Below, one piece after another: positions 1 to 5,790 of a stretch of 8,392 bases of DNA. This DNA comes from Calditrichia bacterium. GTDB taxonomy: Bacteria > Calditrichota > Calditrichia > RBG-13-44-9. Below the pieces are notes generated by a model. The model saw nothing but the letters and a program-made list of their open reading frames with translations. It made no database searches and was not told where the DNA came from. The stretch is taken from positions 1 through 8,392 of the forward strand of contig JALXCH010000079.1 of NCBI GenBank assembly GCA_026991005.1. Direction: 5' to 3'. A program made the translations under genes and the position numbers. Every line of letters begins with the position of its first letter. The first letter of the stretch is position 1.

Positions 1-302
1 GATAAACCCAGAATTGCTTTTTGAAAACCCAGTTTCCGGAAATAATTCCGAACTCCCATCACCAAAGCATCATGAATTAAAGCGATGCGGGAAGTCTGAA
101 CTTCCGGCAATTCTTTCATTTTATTGATTTGCTCATGATCGATTATAGCAAAGTCTTCCTCAAAATAATTCAATTCCTCCACAATATCTCCCCTACTGTT
201 CAATGCCATTGAGCCACCGTCAAAAAGCAATTCGGTTTGCGCCCCCACATGATTCACGTAATATAAGGGAATGCCGTAAATCTCGGCATTTCGCTTTGAA
301 TT
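1..302 (-). CDS. nadE: Glutamine-dependent NAD+ synthetase, partial: runs off the left edge and lacks most of its N-terminal amidase domain
   Basis: NadE makes NAD+ from deamido-NAD+, ATP and an amide nitrogen; the glutamine-dependent form has an N-terminal nitrilase-like glutaminase domain joined to a C-terminal ATP-pyrophosphatase domain. The minus strand encodes the end of the glutaminase domain (YYVNHVGAQTELLFDGGS, about 263-210), the linker (EELNYFEEDFAIIDHEQ) and the start of the synthetase domain (IALIHDALVMGVRNYF, then GFQKAILGL). The reading stops just before the expected SGGxDS ATP-binding loop, which would lie past base 1. Family-like residues begin only near base 290. The frame stays open upstream to a TAA at 401-399, but that extension is lysine-rich and does not resemble NadE, and about 200 expected N-terminal residues cannot fit before cheZ. 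The true start is therefore unknown; in-frame candidates are TTG 380, ATG 209 and ATG 119, none with a convincing ribosome site. Family assignment is firm; whether this is an expressed short form or a decaying gene is open. Confidence 0.8.
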
Positions 303-563
303 CCCTTTCCTGATTTTTGCCTGATTTTTCTTCTTTAGTTCAAATTTATTATCGGTGAGAAAAAAAGCGAACTTTAACAAATTTCGAATAAATTCAAGTT
401 AATTATTTCACAAATATTATTTTAAAGATGATATTAAATTAAAAATAAATAAAATGTTAGATGGGATTATTTATGGGTATAAATATCCGTTCTACAAAAT
501 GAAATTAAATATTTTTGCAAATTAGAGTATAATGGAGCTGGTAATCTGTTGTCCTTCCGCTGG

Positions 564-1220
564 TTACACTTTTCCCTTTAAACTTTCAAAGAAACTATCG
601 ATTTGATCCTGGGTAATATCGGTTTTCCGAATTTTATCCTTTGTTTCTTCTTGAAATCGCTTTAATTGTTCTTCCTGCATCTGCTTGCGAATTTCGTATT
701 CGATGGCTTCAATCATGCTTCCTCCCAGGCTGGAATTCTTTCTAAGATTTAAAGACGACTGGAAGAAATTGATAAAGCGTTCATAAATCGCTTCCAGAAT
801 CTGATTCACATGATTCAATTGCTGCGTAGTAATATCCTGAAACTGAAAAGCAAAAGTCATATCCGACACGGCATTCGAAATCTCATCCAGTAAATTGAGC
901 TGGGCTTGTTTGTCCCCATTTTGCTCAATTAAATTCCGTAAGGCGGTTAATTTTTCTGTCAATTTATCCAGGGTATCCAGCACCTGAACGGTAGCATTTT
1001 CCGTTGCCCGGGTTACATTTTCTATGTTTTCCTGAGCACTGGGAAGTTTACCGGAACTCAGTTTCATAAATGCATTAACTTTTACCATAATGGGAATAAT
1101 ATCCCGGACAAAGTAGAATAGCTCATTTACAATTGGGAGCACTTCTTCACTAATTCGAATCGACTCCTGAAGTTTTTCAATCTTGTTTAAAACAGCATCA
1201 AATCCTTTTTCCTCGCTCAT
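564..1220 (-). CDS. cheZ: CheZ, protein phosphatase of phospho-CheY
   Basis: CheZ speeds dephosphorylation of phospho-CheY and so ends the motor-reversal signal. The 218-residue product is close to the length of enterobacterial CheZ (214) and almost entirely helical. The segment LPSAQENIENVTRATENA (about residues 59-76) matches the start of the long helical hairpin. FQFQDITTQQL (about 125-135) is the catalytic region: Asp129 and Gln133 sit four residues apart, like Asp143 and Gln147 of E. coli CheZ. The C-terminus ITQDQIDSFFESL (about 202-214) fits the CheY-docking tail. I start at ATG 1220 because AGGAA lies 7 bases upstream; a TTG at 1226 would leave almost no spacing from that site. The gene follows cheY by 45 bases with no terminator between them, so they should share a transcript. 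No convincing terminator follows the stop. Confidence 0.9.
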   Translation of the reverse strand: MSEEKGFDAVLNKIEKLQESIRISEEVLPIVNELFYFVRDIIPIMVKVNAFMKLSSGKLPSAQENIENVTRATENATVQVLDTLDKLTEKLTALRNLIEQNGDKQAQLNLLDEISNAVSDMTFAFQFQDITTQQLNHVNQILEAIYERFINFFQSSLNLRKNSSLGGSMIEAIEYEIRKQMQEEQLKRFQEETKDKIRKTDITQDQIDSFFESLKGKV

Positions 1221-1265
1221 GAACAATTTCCTCAGATTTCTCAGTGAGCATTATGTACAAGCGGA

Positions 1266-1637
1266 CTATCCCAACAAGTCCTGAACTTTTTTACGCAACA
1301 CATCCGGAGTAAAAGGTTTAACCACATAACCATTTACCCCAATCTTAATGGCGGTAATCACATCTTCTTCCATTCCCCGTGTGGTAATCATAAGAATAGG
1401 CATACGTTTATATTGCGCCATTCCCCGAACACGGGTCACCAGCTCTTTCCCATCCATTTCCGGCATATTCCAATCGGTAATTAATACATCGAATTGGTCT
1501 GCCTGTAACTTTTCCAGCGCTTCTACCCCATTCGCTGCTTCCACCACATTATTCATTCCAAATCGTTTCAGCGAATTTACAATAATACGCCGCATGGTTG
1601 GTGAATCTTCTACCACTAAAAATTTCTTGTCCACCAT
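1266..1637 (-). CDS. cheY: CheY, single-domain chemotaxis response regulator
   Basis: A stand-alone receiver domain of 123 residues, phosphorylated by a CheA-type histidine kinase and then binding the flagellar switch. All signature positions are present: acidic pocket Glu10-Asp11, phospho-acceptor Asp55 in ITDWNMPEMDG, Thr85, aromatic switch Tyr104 and Lys107 in GYVVKPF. There is no output domain. The N-terminal stretch VVEDSPTMRRII is typical of true chemotaxis CheY rather than of sporulation or OmpR receivers. The start is ATG 1637, with a weak AAGGG at 1647-1651 nine bases upstream. The 205-base gap behind the previous gene contains a -10-like TATGAT (1683-1688, minus strand) but no good -35 partner, so the promoter is unproven. 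The cheZ gene follows directly, which supports the chemotaxis role. No CheA, receptor or flagellar gene is in view, so its kinase must be encoded elsewhere. Confidence 0.93.
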   Translation of the reverse strand: MVDKKFLVVEDSPTMRRIIVNSLKRFGMNNVVEAANGVEALEKLQADQFDVLITDWNMPEMDGKELVTRVRGMAQYKRMPILMITTRGMEEDVITAIKIGVNGYVVKPFTPDVLRKKVQDLLG

Positions 1638-1842
1638 CGAAATACACCCTTATTTTGTTTTGGAACTTAATACACTCACTATATCATACTAATCGAAATT
1701 AAATACAAAAACTTAAGAGAGAAGTACATTTAAAAATGTCTATCGAGCTAGATGTTGCGTATTCTCCAATTAAACCGTATTAGTATTTTTGCAATTTATT
1801 AGCTAACAAAAATAAATTTTTTGTACTTTTTACAATTTAAAG

Positions 1843-3390
1843 TTAATTATACCCACTTTCCCCATTTACATCCAGCCATCCATTTCCACCTCTTGCTCGG
1901 ATTTTATTTAACGCTTCTTCCGCTTTTTGAATGATTACATCCCGTTGCAGGTAATACACCGATGGAATACTCGTAATCACTCCCATGCTCACGGTTATCG
2001 AATATTGCCGGTTTACTTCCTCGTCGGGGAATGGTTTTTCTGCAATCACACGACAGATCTTCTGGGCTACAAAATGGGCCTGTGGTTGACCGGTATGGGG
2101 TAAAATTAAGGCGTAACGGTCAGAATTCCAGCGCCCGAAAATATCGGATTTGCGCACATTTTCCTTAACCCGGTGGGCAATCTGGCGCAGCAGGCGATCG
2201 CCGCTCCTAGGCCCATACACCCGATTAAATAAGGTAAAATCATCCACATCGAACAAAATAAAGGTGATGGGATATTCGTACCGCGCTGCTTTGCTTATCT
2301 CGCGGTTTAATGCTTCGTACACGTAGGAGTAGTTGTAAATTCCGGTGACTGAATCCAGAAATGACTTTTCACGAATTTGCTCCCGTAAATATCGAATCTC
2401 CTTTTCCAGCTCATGTATCCGATCCCGAGACTGAACAATTTCCTCCAGTAATTGCTCGTAAGGAATGATTTTTTTTCGCAGGAATTCTTCGTTGGACTGC
2501 AATACGCGAATGAGCGTTAAATTACTCAGCTCCGGATAACCGAAAATTTCCCCCAATTCAGGGAGTTTTTTCAAATAATCGACGAGATACTGCTGCAGGG
2601 TGGCGGGGGCAATGTTAAGAAACTGGTTAAACTGATTCTCGATTTTATGATAATCCACACTTCCGGGAATCCCCAGCAGGAGGTCTGCCAGATGCTGGCT
2701 CAAACGTAAAAGATGCCCCATGCGCATCACTGCGTTCTCTTCCCGTTGTAAATCCTGAGGATGGTGATGTAATCGCAGCGCTGCGAGATGTTCTTCGGGA
2801 ATCCCCCACTCTCCCAAAATAAGAGCAGAAAGCGCGGCGTGATCTGTCTCCACAATTCCCAGTTCTTCCTTAACGCGATAATGAGGATTGCTAAGAAGAT
2901 GCACCAATCGGGAGTAAATTTCCGGTAAGCTGCGCGACAGATACACCAAAGAAATATCCTGCAAATAAGTGAATAAACAGGCTTCTTCTGGTTGAATCGC
3001 CGGTTGATTTCGGGCAATATGGTGGGCAAAAAAAGCCGCCACCAGATTCCGTTTGTGCCATTCGGAATAATTTAAATGGTCGAATTCCCCGGCAGCATCC
3101 ATTGTGCCCAGATAAAATATTAGCAACACATTCCGGACAACTTTAAGCTCTACTTTCTGCAATAGTTGACGAGCAGGAATTCCTTTGACTGAGACCCGGA
3201 AAAAAGAGGATTCCAGAACCGGTACCAATTTTTGCTTAAAGTTCTGGATATAAGCAACCGTTCCGGCACTTAACTCTTGCTTTTTCTTCGGCAAATAGGA
3301 TACGGTAATTAACTCTTTTATTTGCTCCGGTAAGGGCTCTAGATAAGGGGATTTTTCCCAGATTCCCAATATGCGTTCCGTACGAATCAC
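1843..3390 (-). CDS. HDOD-coiled coil-GGDEF signalling protein with degenerate cyclase site
   Basis: A cytoplasmic protein of 515 residues with no signal peptide or membrane segment. Residues about 20-240 fit an HDOD domain (an HD-like fold usually without phosphohydrolase activity): His112 in WHKRNLVAA, Gln144-Asp145 where an HD protein would have His-Asp, His184 in ETDHAALSA, and HHHP at 208-211. Residues about 300-343 are a charged coiled coil (LEEIVQSRDRIHELEKEIRY). Residues 344-500 form a GGDEF domain: DSVTGIYNYSYV, then FDVDDF with metal-site Asp381, then GRWNSDRYALILPHT. The GG(D/E)EF loop is NSDRY (422-426), which should abolish diguanylate cyclase activity, while RKSD (413-416), five residues before it, preserves the RxxD c-di-GMP inhibitory-site motif. 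The start is GTG 3390, with GGAG at 3398-3401 seven bases upstream and an in-frame TAG just before. It is preceded by a large hairpin and followed 205 bases later by cheY-cheZ, so a motility-related signalling role is plausible. Confidence 0.88.
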   Translation of the reverse strand: MIRTERILGIWEKSPYLEPLPEQIKELITVSYLPKKKQELSAGTVAYIQNFKQKLVPVLESSFFRVSVKGIPARQLLQKVELKVVRNVLLIFYLGTMDAAGEFDHLNYSEWHKRNLVAAFFAHHIARNQPAIQPEEACLFTYLQDISLVYLSRSLPEIYSRLVHLLSNPHYRVKEELGIVETDHAALSALILGEWGIPEEHLAALRLHHHPQDLQREENAVMRMGHLLRLSQHLADLLLGIPGSVDYHKIENQFNQFLNIAPATLQQYLVDYLKKLPELGEIFGYPELSNLTLIRVLQSNEEFLRKKIIPYEQLLEEIVQSRDRIHELEKEIRYLREQIREKSFLDSVTGIYNYSYVYEALNREISKAARYEYPITFILFDVDDFTLFNRVYGPRSGDRLLRQIAHRVKENVRKSDIFGRWNSDRYALILPHTGQPQAHFVAQKICRVIAEKPFPDEEVNRQYSITVSMGVITSIPSVYYLQRDVIIQKAEEALNKIRARGGNGWLDVNGESGYN

Positions 3391-3414
3391 ATTCCGTCTC
3401 CACTAAAATTAACA

Positions 3415-3480
3415 GAGCGCTGCAACATTTTTGGGGAGGATTGGTATGCGGCCCAAAAAACATCCATGTTTGCAGCGCTC
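3415..3480 (-). promoter_or_regulatory. Structured leader hairpin upstream of the HDOD-GGDEF gene
   Basis: On the plus strand the arm GAGCGCTGCAACAT (3415-3428) is matched by ATGTTTGCAGCGCTC (3466-3480), giving 14 base pairs with one bulged base. Inside it TTTTTGGG (3428-3435) can pair with CCCAAAAA (3452-3459), extending the stem after a five-base bulge. In the minus-strand transcript the structure ends 13 bases before the GGAG ribosome site, and its apical loop carries UCCUCCCC, whose CUCC could pair with that GGAG. This suggests a translation-controlling leader, an attenuator or a weak terminator for recN read-through (UGUUAAUUUU follows). The pairing is seen in the sequence; the function is inference. 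Confidence 0.5.
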
Positions 3481-3618
3481 CTCATCACCTGCTGTAATTA
3501 TTACAATTACTGTGCCGGAAAATTTATACGGAAAGACAGTGCTTGCAACGTTTGTAATATCAACTGCTTAGAGGAATAAAATATATCGCGGTCACACTTT
3601 CCTCCGCGCTTTTCCTGG

Positions 3619-3661
3619 TGGAAATTTCGACAGGGAAATTACTCCCGTGTCGAATTTTTCA
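3619..3661. repeat. Long inverted repeat (18-base-pair imperfect hairpin)
   Basis: TGGAAATTTCGACAGGGA (3619-3636) pairs with TCCCGTGTCGAATTTTTCA (3643-3661) with two mismatches and one bulged G, around a six-base loop AATTAC. CTGGT (3615-3619) and ACCAG, about 3671-3675, may extend the base. Read on the plus strand, the right arm ends in a run of five T, as in a Rho-independent terminator, but no plus-strand gene lies upstream. On the minus strand it lies about 130 bases past the recN stop and is followed only by a weak T run. It may be a terminator, a processing site or a remnant of a repeated element. Confidence 0.45.
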
Positions 3662-3793
3662 TGCTCTTCGAACCAGAAAAGAGTTAAAAAATAAAAGGCG
3701 CGGGTGAAATGCTTCCCCTCTTTATCCTCTTCACCTCTTACCTCACTACTTTAAGTTTTTGCTAATTTTTCCGGGACAAAGGGAGGAATATTT

Positions 3794-5512
3794 TCAAGAA
3801 CTCTGTTCCTGGGCTTCGGCCAGTAACTGCCGGGCACTTTGCAGGATACTTTCGCTAATCTGCTGACCTGCCATCAGAGCGGCAATTTCTTCCACCCGCT
3901 GATCATCATTTAACAGGATGACCCGCGTAAAAGTGCGGCCGTTTTTCACATATTTTTCCACCCGATAATGAACATCTCCAAACGAAGCAATTTGAGGCAA
4001 GTGGGTAATGCAGAGAATCTGGTGCGATTCTGCCAATTTTCCAATACTGCGTCCCACTGCCCGGGCAATGCGTCCGGAGACTCCGGTGTCGATTTCGTCG
4101 AAAATCAGTACGGGGATGCGATCCACCTCTGCCAGAATATTTTTTAACGCCAGCATGATGCGGGAAATTTCGCCTCCCGAGGCAATGCGCGCCAGCGGTT
4201 TGAAATCTTCCCCCGGATTGGGAGAGATGTAAAATTCCACCTCATCCAATCCTCCTTCCGTACCCGCGATTTTCTTCCCCTCCAACTCGAAAGGACTCTG
4301 CTCGTCCTCCGCCCAGCGGAAATTCACCCGGAAGCGAGTTTTCTCCATCCCCAATTGCTTTAACAGATGTTCCACATCCTTCTCCAGCCGTCGGGCCACC
4401 TGCTTTCGCTGGCGAGAGAGTTCCAGTGCTTTTTTTAAGTACACCTCCCGGGTACGGTGGTATTCTTTCTGCAATTTCTGGAGTTCAAACTCAAAATTTT
4501 CCTTTAATTCCAGCTCGGCTTGTAAATGGTCGCGGAATTGTAAAATCTCCTCAATGGTTGCACCATACTTTTTCTTCAAATTCGCGATGGTCGCCAGACG
4601 TTGTTCAATTTCTTCCAGCCGCAGGGGGTTGAATTCCAGGCTGTTGCGAAATTCTTCCACGCTGCGGGAAGCTTCTTCCACCACAATGCGCGCCGAAGCA
4701 AACTCCCGATAAATAGCATCCAGTTCCTCCGAAAAACGGCTTAACTCCTGCAAAATATGCTCTGCCTGAGCCATGTATTCCTGAAGGGTAGGAGACACAT
4801 TCCCGTTTAAAATCTCGGTAAATTCCCCCGTAAGCTGGAAAATCCGCTCGCTGTTGGAAAGCAATTTTCGCTCTTTCTCCAATTCCCCATCTTCGCCAGG
4901 TTGCAATTGTGCCGTATCGATTTCGTTGAGCTGAAATTGGTAGAACTCATATTTTTCGGTCAGAGCGCGCTGCCGTTCCTGGAGATTTTGCAGCGCACTA
5001 CTGGCGTTCTGGAACTGCTCATAAGCGGCAGCGACTTCGTTCAGAAGATTGCGCAATTGTCCGAATTCATCAATAAAATAGCGGTGAGTTTCCCGGTGTA
5101 GCAGGGTTTGATGCTCGCTTTGCCCGTGGATATCCACCAGCAGATCACCAATTTCGGCCAGGGTGCCAATGGTAACCGGCACATCGTTTACGAATGCCCG
5201 CGTGCTCCCTCTGGGAGAAATTTCGCGGCGCAAGAATAACTCCTCATTATTCTCCAGTCCTTTTTCGACAAGTTTTTGTTGCACTTCGGGTAAATTCCGG
5301 ATATCGAATATTGCTTCCACGGTGGCTTTCGGTGCTCCGGTACGCACCACCTCGGAATAAACCCGTCCTCCCAGAACCGCCTGAATTGCACCCACGATAA
5401 TGGATTTACCCGCACCCGTCTCGCCTGTTAAAATATTCAACCCCGGGCGAAATTCCAGATGAAGCTGCTCGGCCAGCGCAAAATTATGGATATGCAGTTC
5501 TTTTAACATCAT
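3794..5512 (-). CDS. recN: DNA repair protein RecN (SMC-like ATPase)
   Basis: RecN is a cohesin-like ATPase recruited to DNA double-strand breaks, where it holds broken ends or sister duplexes together for RecA-dependent repair. The 572-residue product has the usual RecN length and order: N-terminal ABC half with HIHNFAL and Walker A GETGAGKS (30-37), the family stretch LLVDIHGQSEHQTLL (124-138), a shortened coiled-coil arm from about 160 to 385, then the C-terminal ABC half with signature ASGGE (444-448), Walker B VLIFDEID (468-475, catalytic Glu473) and the His-loop ITHLPQIAS (His504). Nothing is missing. Two adjacent ATG codons (5512 and 5509) are possible starts; GGAG about 14 bases upstream is far, so the choice between them is uncertain. 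It looks singly transcribed, with a 278-base upstream gap carrying direct repeats. I see no classical LexA box, so SOS control is not evident. Its codons look more GC-rich than those of its neighbours. Confidence 0.97.
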   Translation of the reverse strand: MMLKELHIHNFALAEQLHLEFRPGLNILTGETGAGKSIIVGAIQAVLGGRVYSEVVRTGAPKATVEAIFDIRNLPEVQQKLVEKGLENNEELFLRREISPRGSTRAFVNDVPVTIGTLAEIGDLLVDIHGQSEHQTLLHRETHRYFIDEFGQLRNLLNEVAAAYEQFQNASSALQNLQERQRALTEKYEFYQFQLNEIDTAQLQPGEDGELEKERKLLSNSERIFQLTGEFTEILNGNVSPTLQEYMAQAEHILQELSRFSEELDAIYREFASARIVVEEASRSVEEFRNSLEFNPLRLEEIEQRLATIANLKKKYGATIEEILQFRDHLQAELELKENFEFELQKLQKEYHRTREVYLKKALELSRQRKQVARRLEKDVEHLLKQLGMEKTRFRVNFRWAEDEQSPFELEGKKIAGTEGGLDEVEFYISPNPGEDFKPLARIASGGEISRIMLALKNILAEVDRIPVLIFDEIDTGVSGRIARAVGRSIGKLAESHQILCITHLPQIASFGDVHYRVEKYVKNGRTFTRVILLNDDQRVEEIAALMAGQQISESILQSARQLLAEAQEQSS

Positions 5513-5540
5513 CCCCGTTTTTTATTCTCCACGTTGTTGC

Positions 5541-5570
5541 AATTTACGAAAGGGATACTCGAAATTTCAA
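5541..5570 (-). promoter_or_regulatory. Candidate recN promoter
   Basis: On the minus strand TTGAAA (5570-5565) and TAAATT (5546-5541) are separated by 18 bases and resemble a sigma-70 -35/-10 pair (five and four of six matches). It lies about 30 bases upstream of the recN start. Promoter rules in this lineage may differ, so this is tentative. Confidence 0.3.
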
Positions 5571-5584
5571 GATAAGTTTCAAGA
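5565..5584. repeat. Direct repeat TTTCAAGA x2 upstream of recN
   Basis: Two exact copies of TTTCAAGA lie at 5565-5572 and 5577-5584, 12 bases apart start to start, so a little over one helical turn. They overlap the candidate -35 element of recN. Such an arrangement could bind a regulator, but chance cannot be excluded for an 8-base repeat in AT-rich DNA. Confidence 0.35.
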
Positions 5585-5608
5585 GGTTAAAGGGACCTGA
5601 GGCAAGCG

Positions 5609-5622
5609 CAGGGTTTACCCTG
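5609..5622. promoter_or_regulatory. Perfect palindrome CAGGGTTTACCCTG upstream of recN
   Basis: Six-base arms CAGGGT and ACCCTG flank a two-base centre. It lies about 100 bases upstream of recN and about 190 bases beyond the stop of the propeller gene. The symmetry suits a dimeric DNA-binding protein better than an RNA hairpin, because the loop is too small unless the inner pairs open. It does not match the LexA consensus I know from Proteobacteria or Firmicutes. Confidence 0.3.
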
Positions 5623-5790
5623 GAAACAATAATTTAAAGAATACCAATCACAACTAAAAATGAACCTTCCCGGAAATGGAGGAACTTTACAAAACAAGAG
5701 GTAACAATACGGAATTTATATGGGAATTGGTAAAGAATGCTCCACCAAAAGAAGGGCTATTAAAGTATATTTTGTCGAAATCGCCTTAAT

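Larger units (their letters stand above)
3391..3793. other. 403-base gene-poor gap between recN and the HDOD-GGDEF gene
   Basis: I find no convincing gene here. The gap holds a ribosome site for the HDOD-GGDEF gene (GGAG at 3398-3401), a bulged inverted repeat at 3415-3480, a 6-base inverted repeat GTAATT/AATTAC at 3494-3510, a CGCGG/CCGCG pair at 3587-3608 and a long hairpin at 3619-3661. Neither large hairpin is followed on the minus strand by the clean T-tract expected of a recN terminator. A 41-codon plus-strand frame (3446-3571) has a good Shine-Dalgarno but no other support. The amount of secondary structure is high for spacer DNA and could represent a regulatory leader or a small RNA. 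Confidence 0.6.

Noticed and set aside
1221..1226. TTG 1226 as the cheZ start
   Set aside because: The AGGAA site would be only one or two bases away; ATG 1220 has proper spacing.
1348..1692. Plus-strand open frame of 114 codons across cheY
   Set aside because: It lies antisense to a clear, fully conserved CheY and its product resembles nothing I recognise; it is a reverse-strand shadow.
1780..1842. Terminator after the HDOD-GGDEF gene
   Set aside because: The only hairpin (ACAAAAA/TTTTTGT, 1806-1824) is purely A/T apart from one pair at its base and too weak to support a call.
3415..3480. c-di-GMP riboswitch (GEMM type) before the GGDEF gene
   Set aside because: The conserved internal sequences of the known c-di-GMP-I class are not visible; only a simple bulged stem is supported.
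3415..3661. Integron attC site or transposon inverted repeats
   Set aside because: The arms lack recognisable attC core sites, there are no target-site duplications that I can see, and no integrase or transposase is nearby.
5513..5790. LexA/SOS box upstream of recN
   Set aside because: I looked for CTGT-N8-ACAG and GAAC-N4-GTTC type sites and found none; GAAC occurs twice only as a direct repeat with long spacing.
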